A program made the translations under genes and the position numbers. Below are positions 45,670 through 54,177 of a stretch of DNA of 64,000 nucleotides, piece by piece; the first letter of the stretch is position 1; every line of letters begins with the position of its first letter. Source of the DNA: Aquimarina atlantica (GTDB taxonomy: Bacteria > Bacteroidota > Bacteroidia > Flavobacteriales > Flavobacteriaceae); NCBI RefSeq assembly GCF_000626715.1, contig NZ_AQRA01000003.1, positions 372,001 to 436,000 of the forward strand, in the 5' to 3' direction. Below the pieces are notes generated by a model, which was not told the DNA's origin, did not search any database, and was given only the letters and a program-made list of their open reading frames with translations.

Positions 45670-48375
45670 ATGAAAAAATTATTTTCAAAAGTATTTTTGT
45701 CAATGGTATTACTCTTATTCTTTTTTGGAAATGGGTATGCACAAACGATAAAAAACGATGCTGTTTCGACCAACGGTCAACTACAAGTTAAAGGCTTAAA
45801 ATTGTGTAATCAATATGGTAACCCTATTCAATTACGGGGAATGAGTACCCATGGTATTCATTGGTTTGAATCATGTTATAATGAAGCTTCTTTAGATGCT
45901 TTAGCAAACGATTGGGATGCCGATGTTCTTCGTATTTCTCTTTACGTTCAAGAAGGAGGATATGAAACAGATCCCGCTGGTTTTACCGCTAAAGTTGCAA
46001 AAATGATTAATATGGCGACTGATCGGGGTATGTATGCTCTGGTAGATTGGCACCAGTTAACCCCCGGTGATCCAAATTTTAACACCGATAAAGCAAAGAC
46101 CTTTTTTACAAACATTGCTACTCAATTTAAAGATTACAACAATATCATTTATGATATTTGTAATGAACCAAACGGATCTGATGTTACATGGCCCAAAATT
46201 AAAAATTATGCTGAGGCTATTATTCCCGTAATTCGCGCTATAGACGCAGATGCACCAATATTAATAGGGACACATGCTTGGGCATCACTTGGTATATCTA
46301 TGGGAAAAAGTGCTAAGGATATTGTAGATAATCCTTTAACTTTCCCAAATATCATGTACACCTTCCATTTTTATGCGGCATCGCATAAAGATGCATATTA
46401 TAACGAACTTGATTGGGCATCAGACAGGTTACCCATATTTGTAACAGAATTTGGTTCACAAAATTATAGTGGTGAAGGCCCAAATGATTTTGTTATGACC
46501 CAGAAATACCTGGATTTATTACGTAGAAAAAAGATTAGTTGGACAAATTGGAATTATTCTGATGATTTTCGCTCTGGTGCTGTATGGAAAACGGGAACAT
46601 GTGCAAGCGGAAAATGGACTGATGCTAATTTAAAAGAAGCTGGAAAATGGATAAAAGACAAAATATTAAATCCTGCAGATGATTTTCCGGTTGATCCAGT
46701 AACTCCTCCTGCTGTCCCAAGTGATTTGACCGCAAAAACTATTTCAAAAAACCAAATCGACATTAGTTGGTTAGACAATTCGAATGATGAAAGTTCTTTT
46801 AGAATAGAACGTTCTGCAGATGGTACGAGTGGTTGGACACTTATAGCTAACCCTACTACAAATACAACCTCATATTCTGATACCGGTCTTACACCAAATA
46901 CAGCTTATTATTACAGAGTAAGGGCAGAGAATTCTGGAGGAAATTCTGCGTATTCTAATACGGCTAGTGCAACTACTTTACCCGATGGAACCGCACCTGA
47001 AGCTCCGAGTATCTTATCAGCAACTGCTGTTTCAAAAAGCCAGATTAATTTAAGCTGGGCAGATAATGCAAACAATGAAGATTTGTTTAAAGTAGAACGT
47101 TCTGCAAATGGTACCAGCGGGTGGACATCTGTTGGAACAACTACGGCTGATGTGACTACATATTCTGATACTGGTCTTACACCAAATACAACCTACTACT
47201 ATAGAGTAAGGGCCGAGAATACAACAGGCAATTCTGCGTATTCTAATATGGCCGATGCAACTACTCTGAAAGATGGAACTCCTCCAGGAAAGAATATAGC
47301 TTTAAATAAAACAGCTACTGCTTCATCATTAGAAACACCAAGTTTTCCAGCTTCCTCGGCAGTTGATGGAAACAACACGACACGTTGGGCTTCTACAGAA
47401 GGGGTTGATCCTCAGTGGATTTCTATTGATCTGGGAGCAACTGCTAAGATTGATCGTGTAGTACTTAATTGGGAAGTAGCGCATGCAACTGCGTATAGTA
47501 TAGAAGTATCAGATGATGGAACGACATGGACATCTATATATACTACATCAAATGGTGATGGAAAGATCGACGATTTAAGTATTACCGGAAACGGACGATA
47601 TATCAGAATGTATGGTACAGCCAGAGGAACTCCTTATGGATACTCATTATATGAATTTGAAGTGTATGGTACTATTGGAGATATTCCTCCTCTGGGAGAA
47701 AATATAGCTCTACATAAAACAGCTACTGCTTCATCATTAGAAACATCAAATTTCCCAGCCTCTTCGGCAGTTGATGGTAATAATACTACACGTTGGGCTT
47801 CTACTGAAGGAGTTGACCCTCAGTGGATTTCTATTGATTTGGGAGCGACTGCTAAGATTGATCGTGTAGTGCTTAATTGGGAAGTAGCTCATGCAACCGC
47901 TTATAGCATAGAAGTATCAGATGATGGAACGACATGGACATCTATATATGCTACATCAAATGGTGATGGAAAGATCGACGATTTAAGTATTACCGGAAAC
48001 GGACGATATATCAGAATGCACGGTACAGCTAGAGGTACTCCTTATGGATATTCATTATATGAATTTGAAGTGTATGGTACTTTTACAAATAGAACACTTA
48101 ATAGTATAAAACCATTAAATGTTAGCGTTGTGAAAGCATATCCCAATCCTTTTACAAATACGATTAACTATACATTTGACTTAGAAAAGAGAACTCATAT
48201 AACATTGACATTGTTTTCCCTACGAGGCGTTGAGATCGATGTGGTAATTGATAAAACGTTACCTGCCGGAAATCATAATATTAAATACGATGGTAGTTCG
48301 TTAAACAGTGGTATGTATATATACAGAATGCAACTAGGTAAAGGTAAGACCATTTATAACTATTTGATCAAGTAG
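45670..48375 (+). CDS. Secreted GH5 (subfamily 2-like) endoglucanase with FN3, F5/8C and T9SS tail
   Basis: A signal peptide (to about residue 25) precedes a GH5 domain (about 33-330) close to Bacillus-type endoglucanases: RGMSTHGIHWF, YDICNEPNG with acid/base Glu166, and FVTEFGS with nucleophile Glu260. Two FN3 domains (about 345-440 and 442-535) and two F5/8C (CBM32-like) domains (540-670 and 676-805) follow. The last 90 residues are a type A sorting domain (VVKAYPNPFTNTINYTF to the end) for type IX secretion. It probably cleaves beta-1,4-glucan at the cell surface or outside. The HTCS upstream is a likely regulator. Confidence 0.94.
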   Translation: MKKLFSKVFLSMVLLLFFFGNGYAQTIKNDAVSTNGQLQVKGLKLCNQYGNPIQLRGMSTHGIHWFESCYNEASLDALANDWDADVLRISLYVQEGGYETDPAGFTAKVAKMINMATDRGMYALVDWHQLTPGDPNFNTDKAKTFFTNIATQFKDYNNIIYDICNEPNGSDVTWPKIKNYAEAIIPVIRAIDADAPILIGTHAWASLGISMGKSAKDIVDNPLTFPNIMYTFHFYAASHKDAYYNELDWASDRLPIFVTEFGSQNYSGEGPNDFVMTQKYLDLLRRKKISWTNWNYSDDFRSGAVWKTGTCASGKWTDANLKEAGKWIKDKILNPADDFPVDPVTPPAVPSDLTAKTISKNQIDISWLDNSNDESSFRIERSADGTSGWTLIANPTTNTTSYSDTGLTPNTAYYYRVRAENSGGNSAYSNTASATTLPDGTAPEAPSILSATAVSKSQINLSWADNANNEDLFKVERSANGTSGWTSVGTTTADVTTYSDTGLTPNTTYYYRVRAENTTGNSAYSNMADATTLKDGTPPGKNIALNKTATASSLETPSFPASSAVDGNNTTRWASTEGVDPQWISIDLGATAKIDRVVLNWEVAHATAYSIEVSDDGTTWTSIYTTSNGDGKIDDLSITGNGRYIRMYGTARGTPYGYSLYEFEVYGTIGDIPPLGENIALHKTATASSLETSNFPASSAVDGNNTTRWASTEGVDPQWISIDLGATAKIDRVVLNWEVAHATAYSIEVSDDGTTWTSIYATSNGDGKIDDLSITGNGRYIRMHGTARGTPYGYSLYEFEVYGTFTNRTLNSIKPLNVSVVKAYPNPFTNTINYTFDLEKRTHITLTLFSLRGVEIDVVIDKTLPAGNHNIKYDGSSLNSGMYIYRMQLGKGKTIYNYLIK
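47293..47673 (+). repeat. F5/8C domain repeat, copy 1
   Basis: This 381-base unit recurs at 47701-48081 with an offset of exactly 408 bases (136 codons). Long runs are identical, for example the stretch coding for DGKIDDLSITGNGRYIRM. It encodes the first F5/8C domain of the GH5 protein. The high identity shows recent duplication or gene conversion. Confidence 0.9.
47701..48081 (+). repeat. F5/8C domain repeat, copy 2
   Basis: Second copy of the unit at 47293-47673; differences are mostly third-position changes with few amino-acid changes (for example N/H, P/S and Y/H exchanges). Confidence 0.9.
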
Positions 48376-48406
48376 CACTCTGATAACCTTCAAATAGTTA
48401 TATATA

Positions 48407-48443
48407 AGAAAGCTGTCCACCCCTCAATGAGACAGCTTTCTTT
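48407..48443 (+). terminator. Intrinsic terminator after the GH5 gene
   Basis: An 11-base-pair stem AGAAAGCTGTC (48407-48417) with GACAGCTTTCT (48431-48441), followed by TTC ATAA. The trailing T-run is short, but the stem is perfect and in the right place, 31 bases after the stop. Confidence 0.75.
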
Positions 48444-48554
48444 CATAAAATCAAAGCTTTAAAAGGTTTTTGTTTTATGGTGGCAGCTTATGGTGACATA
48501 AAATTATTAATGATATTTCTTCGTTTAAATTAGCTACTAAAGAGTTAGCGGGAA

Positions 48555-50465
48555 TCAACTCCAATTATCATACTTTACAAAGGCTTCCATAGCAGCGTAA
48601 TCAGCTAATCCCAAAGCATTGTATTTTTGTGCTGTATCTCTGTTTCGTTCTTCTGCCCGCATCCAGAATTCTCTTGAATCTTCTCCCTGAAACATGACTC
48701 CATCTTTTTGTGATTGATGGCAAAAAATAGCGTGTCGTTTTTTTAGTACTTGATCCGGACTCATGGGGACAGCCATTTCAATTTCATGAATATCCCATTC
48801 GTGCCATGCGCCTCGATATAACCAAACCCAACAATCTTTCATATAAGACTTTGTTTTTAACTCTTCTAAAGCCTTAAATAGAGCATCTAAACATACTTTG
48901 TGAGTCCCATGAGGGTCTGCCAGGTCACCTGCTGCATAAATCTGATGAGGTTGTATTTCTTCTATTAATTTACACATGATAGCAATGTCTGCTTCTGATA
49001 GTTTGTCTTTTTTTATTTTACCTGTTTCGTAAAATGGTAAATCTAAAAAATGAACATTACTATCGTTTAATCCTAAATAGCGTGTTGCTGCAAATGATTC
49101 GCTTCTTCTGATTAGCCCTTTTAACTGTCTTATCTCTATAGTATCTGAAGCATATTCGTTTGTATTAGACAACGTATCAATAATGTTCTGAGTTACTATT
49201 GAATCTGAATTTAATTTTAGACTTACTTCTGCAAATTTTAAGGCTTCTTGATTTGAAACAGCAATGTTACCCGATGTTTGGTATGCCACATGAACATCAT
49301 GACCTTGCTCAACCAACCTATCAAAAGTACCTCCCATAGAGATCACATCATCATCGGGATGCGGGCTAAAAATAATTACTCTCTTTTTGGCTGGATTACC
49401 TCTTTCCGGCCTATTCGTATCATCGGCATTAGGTTTACCACCGGGCCATCCCGTAATCGTATGTTGTAATTTATTAAACATTTTAATATTTAAATCATAA
49501 GCAGAACCTTCTTGCACTAATAATCCAGACATACCATTATCGTTGTAGTCCTTATCTGTTAGACTTAAAATACTTTTTTGAGTAACTTCACATAGCCAGA
49601 TAATTGCTTTATTCTTTAATGCATCTGTCCAGATTAATGAACTGACCAACCAAGGTGTTTTATTTCTAGTTAATTCTGATCCTGCCTCGGTATCCAATAC
49701 AAAAGTTGTGTTTTGATGCTCTTGAAGATATGTTGCAGGTACTTGGGAAGAAATATTTCCTTCTATTGTTTCTTTGATGATTGATGCTTTGTGTTGTCCC
49801 CATCCTAACAGTACAATACGTTTTGCTGCTCTTACTGTAGCAATTCCCATAGTTATAGCTTTTCTGGGAACATTTTCTATACCTAAAAAAGAAGGAGCAG
49901 CATCTACTCGGGTAATATGATCTAGTGTGATCATTCTTGTACCCGAGTTATAATGTGATCCTGGTTCGTTGAAACCTATATGACCTGTTCTTCCTATACC
50001 TAATAATTGAAAGTCTAAACCTCCTGCTTCTTTAATTTTCATTTCATAATCTATACAATATTGATAGAGACCATTACTACTTATTTTTCCATCAGGAATA
50101 TGAACGTTTTCAGGAAGTATATCAATATGATCAAAGAGATGTTCATACATGAAGTAGTAATAACTTTGTATATTTTCTATATCCATTGGATAATATTCGT
50201 CTAAGTTGAAGGTTACCACATTTTTAAAACTTAACCCTTCTTTATGATGCATTCGTACCAATTCTTCATATACTTTAATTGGGGAAGAACCTGTAGCTAA
50301 TCCCAAAACGCATTGTTCATTTTTTTGAGATTTTTCTTTTATAAGATTGGCTATTTCTGTAGCCACTACTATAGAAGCTTCATTAGAATTCTTAAAAATT
50401 ACGTTATGTATTTTTTCAAACCTTGTTTCCTCAAATTGACCTGCTGGTTTATAATTAATCTCCAT
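48555..50465 (-). CDS. NagB-like glucosamine-6-phosphate deaminase fused to a PIG-L deacetylase domain
   Basis: This is a 636-residue two-domain protein. Residues 1-300 are a NagB-type deaminase/isomerase: GLATGSSP at 55-62, catalytic Asp89 in NLDEYY, His162 and Glu167 in GHIGFNEPGS. Residues about 360-620 are a PIG-L (LmbE-like) zinc deacetylase with SPHPDDDV (His369, Asp371, Asp372) and DPHGTHK. One chain could thus both deacetylate an amino-sugar derivative and convert GlcN-6-P into fructose-6-P and ammonia. Such fusions are known in Bacteroidota (from memory). It lies at the 3' end of the minus-strand glycan locus, 182 bases after the nucleotidyltransferase gene. Confidence 0.93.
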   Translation of the reverse strand: MEINYKPAGQFEETRFEKIHNVIFKNSNEASIVVATEIANLIKEKSQKNEQCVLGLATGSSPIKVYEELVRMHHKEGLSFKNVVTFNLDEYYPMDIENIQSYYYFMYEHLFDHIDILPENVHIPDGKISSNGLYQYCIDYEMKIKEAGGLDFQLLGIGRTGHIGFNEPGSHYNSGTRMITLDHITRVDAAPSFLGIENVPRKAITMGIATVRAAKRIVLLGWGQHKASIIKETIEGNISSQVPATYLQEHQNTTFVLDTEAGSELTRNKTPWLVSSLIWTDALKNKAIIWLCEVTQKSILSLTDKDYNDNGMSGLLVQEGSAYDLNIKMFNKLQHTITGWPGGKPNADDTNRPERGNPAKKRVIIFSPHPDDDVISMGGTFDRLVEQGHDVHVAYQTSGNIAVSNQEALKFAEVSLKLNSDSIVTQNIIDTLSNTNEYASDTIEIRQLKGLIRRSESFAATRYLGLNDSNVHFLDLPFYETGKIKKDKLSEADIAIMCKLIEEIQPHQIYAAGDLADPHGTHKVCLDALFKALEELKTKSYMKDCWVWLYRGAWHEWDIHEIEMAVPMSPDQVLKKRHAIFCHQSQKDGVMFQGEDSREFWMRAEERNRDTAQKYNALGLADYAAMEAFVKYDNWS

Positions 50466-50647
50466 CTTTATTTTAATTACATTTTATAATACATTAGTTT
50501 TAATTCTACTCCATATTTTTGGAAGTAAATATCCAGGAACAATAGCCCATATGGGTAGTGACAGGGCCTATGTTATGTACACATATATTTAATATCCTGT
50601 GGCAAACGATGCTATCTATATATCAATACACACTCTAATAACTAATT

Positions 50648-51520
50648 TTAATCCCAGCTTAATTTAGAATAATGTTTATTTAAGTATTCTTTTACTGCAA
50701 CGATATCTTCTTTAGCTGTTAAATCTGGTACATGCTCAGAAAAAGGTATTCCTATAGCTTCGTTTGGATAATCTTTTAGCATGTTTAAAAACACCGTTGG
50801 TAATTCTTTTTCATTTCTTTCGGGGTGAACGGGGCAGTTTTTTAAATAGGAATAGATAGCACTACCATTAAATTTGAAAGCGTTCATACTAACTCGTAGT
50901 TTACCTTCTATGTCTCTGTAGTTATGAACTTCTTTTTGAGAAGGCTTCTCAACAATATCTAATAAATGGTTTGTCTCATCTAATTTTGCAAGTGCGAAAC
51001 GTGAAATTCGTTCTGAGGAAAACTCCATTGTATCTCTATCATAACTAATAAACGCATTTTGACTAGAAGTAGCTCTTAGGGCAAATAACGCTTCTGAGGA
51101 ATACAAATTATCACTGTTACATACGGTATAATAGTCTTCGTTTAATTCGGGATATTGCTCAACTGCCTGAAATACTGCATCTGCTGTTCCAAATGGTTTT
51201 GCCCTTCCTGCAGGAATATATTGAATAGCAAAAGAGATGTCAAGTCCATGAAAATCATTATCCTTATCACTATTACCGTAAAATTTTTTAAATAATTCAC
51301 CTTGTTCGCTTATGATAATATATACCTTTTTATAACCTGCAAGTTTTACATTATATAACAGATAATCCATAAGAGGGCGTCCATTTGGGCCAACACCTAT
51401 GAGACCTTTACTTCTTTTATTTGCTTGCTCAATTTCTTCATCGCTTAAACCCTTAAATGAAGTTTGTTTCTTCATTCTGGATGAGGCGCCGCCAGCCAAA
51501 ATTATTAAGTTTCTATGCAT
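50648..51520 (-). CDS. Sugar nucleotidyltransferase (NTP_transferase family)
   Basis: This 290-residue protein has the nucleotidyltransferase signature IILAGGASSRMKK at the N-terminus, an insertion (about 17-38), GRPLMDYLLYNVKLAGYKKV, and the metal-binding VCNSDNLYS. It resembles enzymes that join a sugar-1-phosphate to a nucleoside triphosphate. The preceding gene, 27 bases upstream, is a galactokinase-like kinase, which could supply the sugar-1-phosphate. The two may form a salvage route to an NDP-sugar. Sugar and nucleotide are not evident. Confidence 0.85.
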   Translation of the reverse strand: MHRNLIILAGGASSRMKKQTSFKGLSDEEIEQANKRSKGLIGVGPNGRPLMDYLLYNVKLAGYKKVYIIISEQGELFKKFYGNSDKDNDFHGLDISFAIQYIPAGRAKPFGTADAVFQAVEQYPELNEDYYTVCNSDNLYSSEALFALRATSSQNAFISYDRDTMEFSSERISRFALAKLDETNHLLDIVEKPSQKEVHNYRDIEGKLRVSMNAFKFNGSAIYSYLKNCPVHPERNEKELPTVFLNMLKDYPNEAIGIPFSEHVPDLTAKEDIVAVKEYLNKHYSKLSWD

Positions 51521-51547
51521 GGGATAATTTATTTTTGTTTATTATTT

Positions 51548-52648
51548 TTAGAGTATTCTTGCTCCAGGATCTACTTTAACCGGATACGCATTTTTTCCTC
51601 CAGCTTTTATAATTTCATCAATAACCTGTTGCTCTTTGCCTTCTGGAGCAATAGTAACAATACTACCTCCTTTTCCCGAGCCAACAATCTTTGCCCCATA
51701 GGCACCAGCTTGTAAAGCTCCTTCGATCATACGATCTATTTTGGGCAGCGTTATTTTTAAAACATCTCTTAAGATGGTATGATGCTTATTCATTAAGATG
51801 CCTATTTTTTTTATGTCCAAATGATCTTTTTTGAATTCTAAAAGTGCTTTTTGCGTAATATCATGGTTCAATACAGCTGCATAAAAAAAAGGTTCTAATC
51901 TATCTGGTAAATGAAGAGATAATTTCTTTATATCTTTTTTTTTAATTTTTTCTATATCAAAATTTTCATAGCACATTGCTAATGTATGTATTGCCTGCCA
52001 GGCGTTTTCTTTTAACTCATTAAGAACTCCTATTGTTTCTTTCGGAATACCAGACTCTCCTATAATTAATCCTGGTATAGAGCAATCAAATAATTCATAC
52101 GAATTGCTTTTTCCGGTTTCCAAATACATAATATTTCCCAGTCCGATGCTATATTGATCCATTTTTCCTCCAGGGTTTCCATGTTCCAAAACTTCAGCCT
52201 CATATGCTATTTGTGAAATAAACTCTGGGGTGATTTTATGGTTTGCTCCAAAAGCTTCTAATAAAAACTGAACCCATGACACGACTACTGCAGAAGAACT
52301 AGAGGTGCCGGCATTTATAGGTAGATTTCCAGAAATTGTAATGTCATACCCAATATTAGGAATACAACCATATCTTCTCAGTACTTTTAGTGCTGATAAT
52401 AAATGATCTCCTTTTTCAACAAAACTAATTTTATCATAAATATTAATACTTCTTTTTTTACCTATATCTGGTGTATTGATATTAAAGATTTTTTCTTCAT
52501 TTTTTATAGCAGTTAATTTGATATGTCTATTTATAGCACAGGCTATAACCGGTAAACCTAAATAATCTTGATGGTCTCCAAAAAGACATGTTCTACCCGG
52601 AGCAAATGAAATCAGTTTATTTTTTCGGTTAATTTTTTTCAAAATCAT
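51548..52648 (-). CDS. Galactokinase-like GHMP family sugar kinase
   Basis: GHMP kinase of 366 residues from the ATG at 52648. An upstream ATG at 52684 is possible, but a terminator ends only four bases before it, so the shorter form is preferred. The galactokinase-type sugar-binding motif appears as SFAPGRTCLFGDHQDYLG, the ATP loop as INAGTSSSSAVVVS, and the third motif as GAKIVGSGKGGS. It probably phosphorylates C1 of a hexose. Given the GH109-like enzyme and the NagB-PIG-L protein in this locus, an N-acetylhexosamine or galactose is plausible. It is followed by the nucleotidyltransferase. Confidence 0.88.
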   Translation of the reverse strand: MILKKINRKNKLISFAPGRTCLFGDHQDYLGLPVIACAINRHIKLTAIKNEEKIFNINTPDIGKKRSINIYDKISFVEKGDHLLSALKVLRRYGCIPNIGYDITISGNLPINAGTSSSSAVVVSWVQFLLEAFGANHKITPEFISQIAYEAEVLEHGNPGGKMDQYSIGLGNIMYLETGKSNSYELFDCSIPGLIIGESGIPKETIGVLNELKENAWQAIHTLAMCYENFDIEKIKKKDIKKLSLHLPDRLEPFFYAAVLNHDITQKALLEFKKDHLDIKKIGILMNKHHTILRDVLKITLPKIDRMIEGALQAGAYGAKIVGSGKGGSIVTIAPEGKEQQVIDEIIKAGGKNAYPVKVDPGARIL

Positions 52649-52687
52649 GTTATTATATTCGATACATATTATTTGTTCTAGCAAAAT

Positions 52688-52723
52688 AAAGCCTCTGAAT
52701 AATGTTTAATCATCAAAGGCTTT
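52688..52723 (-). terminator. Terminator-like hairpin between DUF3472 and GHMP genes
   Basis: An 11-base-pair stem with one mismatch (52713-52723 with 52688-52698) is followed on the minus strand by TATTTTG. It should end the PUL transcript after the DUF3472 gene, leaving the kinase, nucleotidyltransferase and NagB genes to read-through or their own promoter. Confidence 0.65.
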
Positions 52724-52811
52724 AGAAAACTAACTAACTCAACAACATTTAAAGTTTTAGTTTAGTTAAAGTGATGCCAGGTTACTTATTTTTTTAGAGT
52801 CGATATTTAGT

Positions 52812-54158
52812 TTATTGCGACCCTAAACTTGGTAATGACGAAAAATCTATATTTGGTTTTATACCATTTGATGTTCTCGAAAACTCGGTATTTATAATTG
52901 TATTATCATCAAAGAATCCGCAGTTTTTTAAATAGAACGAGCTTTCTTTTACGCCGCCAGCATAATCAAGTCTAGCTTTATCTCGGGCCGTTGCATCAGC
53001 AGTAAATTTGGCTTTGGTTAATTCGTACCATTCTCCTTGTGTATCATATACCCATTGATTTGTGTATTTTCCTTTTCGCGAAATAAACCCAGTATGGGGG
53101 CTAAAGTTTTCTAAAAATGAATGGAATCTTTTTAGGTATGTATTGGTATGTGGTCTTCTAAAACTTGCTATTAATTTCCACTCACTTTCTTCTGGGGCAT
53201 AGAAATAAGCGGTATAATCTGTACTGTTGTTTATCGAGGGCTCTCCTTTTAGCAAAAATTTGTATGTGTTTTCAGGTTTCCAATCAAACACTTTATAGCT
53301 CTGTCCTCCAGAACCTTCTCCTCCAAAATTTCCAGCTGTTACTCCTTCTCCTTTGCCTAAAAGAATTACCTTATAATCATCTGGAATAGTACTTGGATCA
53401 TCAGTGACAAAAGGGCTCCATACAGAGAATAATATTCTTCTTTCGGTATCAGAATTAACTTGTATTCCAAAATATCCTTCGCCAAAACCATTTGCCATAA
53501 AATAAGATCCAACTACATCTTCTCCCTTCGGCACAGTAATCTCGTTATAAAAATAGGTAATGTCCTTGTTTTCTGGCATTTTATAGGTTAAATGAACGGA
53601 AGGACCTCTTCTTCCGAAATGTAAGCTGAAATCACTAGGTACAAAAGAAATACCACTAGCTGTAGCAGGCCCTCCTAAAAGGATTTTGTCGATATCACCT
53701 ATATATTCACCTGTTTTTTGAAGCCCTTGAATTTCAATAAAATTATACCCGGGTTTAGTGATGTCAAACATCCCTATTTCAACGTTTTTATAAGTTGTAT
53801 TATCAATTACAACATCTTTTGTTGTATTTCCTACCGTTACTTTAATAGTGGATGGTCCTTTTTCTGATTTCATATGTAAACCCAGATGCAATTCGCCCGT
53901 TAACTTTGTATGAAAATAAATACGAATAATGTCATCTAATGCTGTCCAATTATGGATCCCTGAATCATGAATTAAAACAGCATCCTGCTTAGTGCTATTT
54001 ATTACCCAGCTATTACCTCCGGGAGGAACCGTGATTGATAGGTCTAACTCTCTATTATCTAAAGGATTAAGAGTTTTTTTGTCTGAACTACAGGCTAATA
54101 TGCAAGTGCTTATCAGGAGGAGTAAGATTTTGTGAATTGATTTTTTATATTTCTTCAT
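52812..54158 (-). CDS. DUF3472 lipoprotein with N-terminal DUF5077-like domain
   Basis: The start is placed at ATG 54158 (448 residues), so that MKKYKKSIHKILLLLISTCI leads directly to a lipobox ending at ILACSS. The longer frame would overlap the upstream gene. Residues about 40-160 form a carbohydrate-binding-like beta sandwich (DUF5077-like). The rest matches DUF3472, with YFYNEITVPKGEDVVGSYFM, GEGYFGIQVNSDTERRILFS and NQWVYDTQGEWYELTKAKFT. DUF3472 proteins are common in PULs and of unproven function. Order after SusC, SusD and the ASPIC protein suggests a surface glycan-binding or glycan-cleaving role. Confidence 0.87.
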   Translation of the reverse strand: MKKYKKSIHKILLLLISTCILACSSDKKTLNPLDNRELDLSITVPPGGNSWVINSTKQDAVLIHDSGIHNWTALDDIIRIYFHTKLTGELHLGLHMKSEKGPSTIKVTVGNTTKDVVIDNTTYKNVEIGMFDITKPGYNFIEIQGLQKTGEYIGDIDKILLGGPATASGISFVPSDFSLHFGRRGPSVHLTYKMPENKDITYFYNEITVPKGEDVVGSYFMANGFGEGYFGIQVNSDTERRILFSVWSPFVTDDPSTIPDDYKVILLGKGEGVTAGNFGGEGSGGQSYKVFDWKPENTYKFLLKGEPSINNSTDYTAYFYAPEESEWKLIASFRRPHTNTYLKRFHSFLENFSPHTGFISRKGKYTNQWVYDTQGEWYELTKAKFTADATARDKARLDYAGGVKESSFYLKNCGFFDDNTIINTEFSRTSNGIKPNIDFSSLPSLGSQ

Positions 54159-54177
54159 TGTCTTATATTCATCATTA

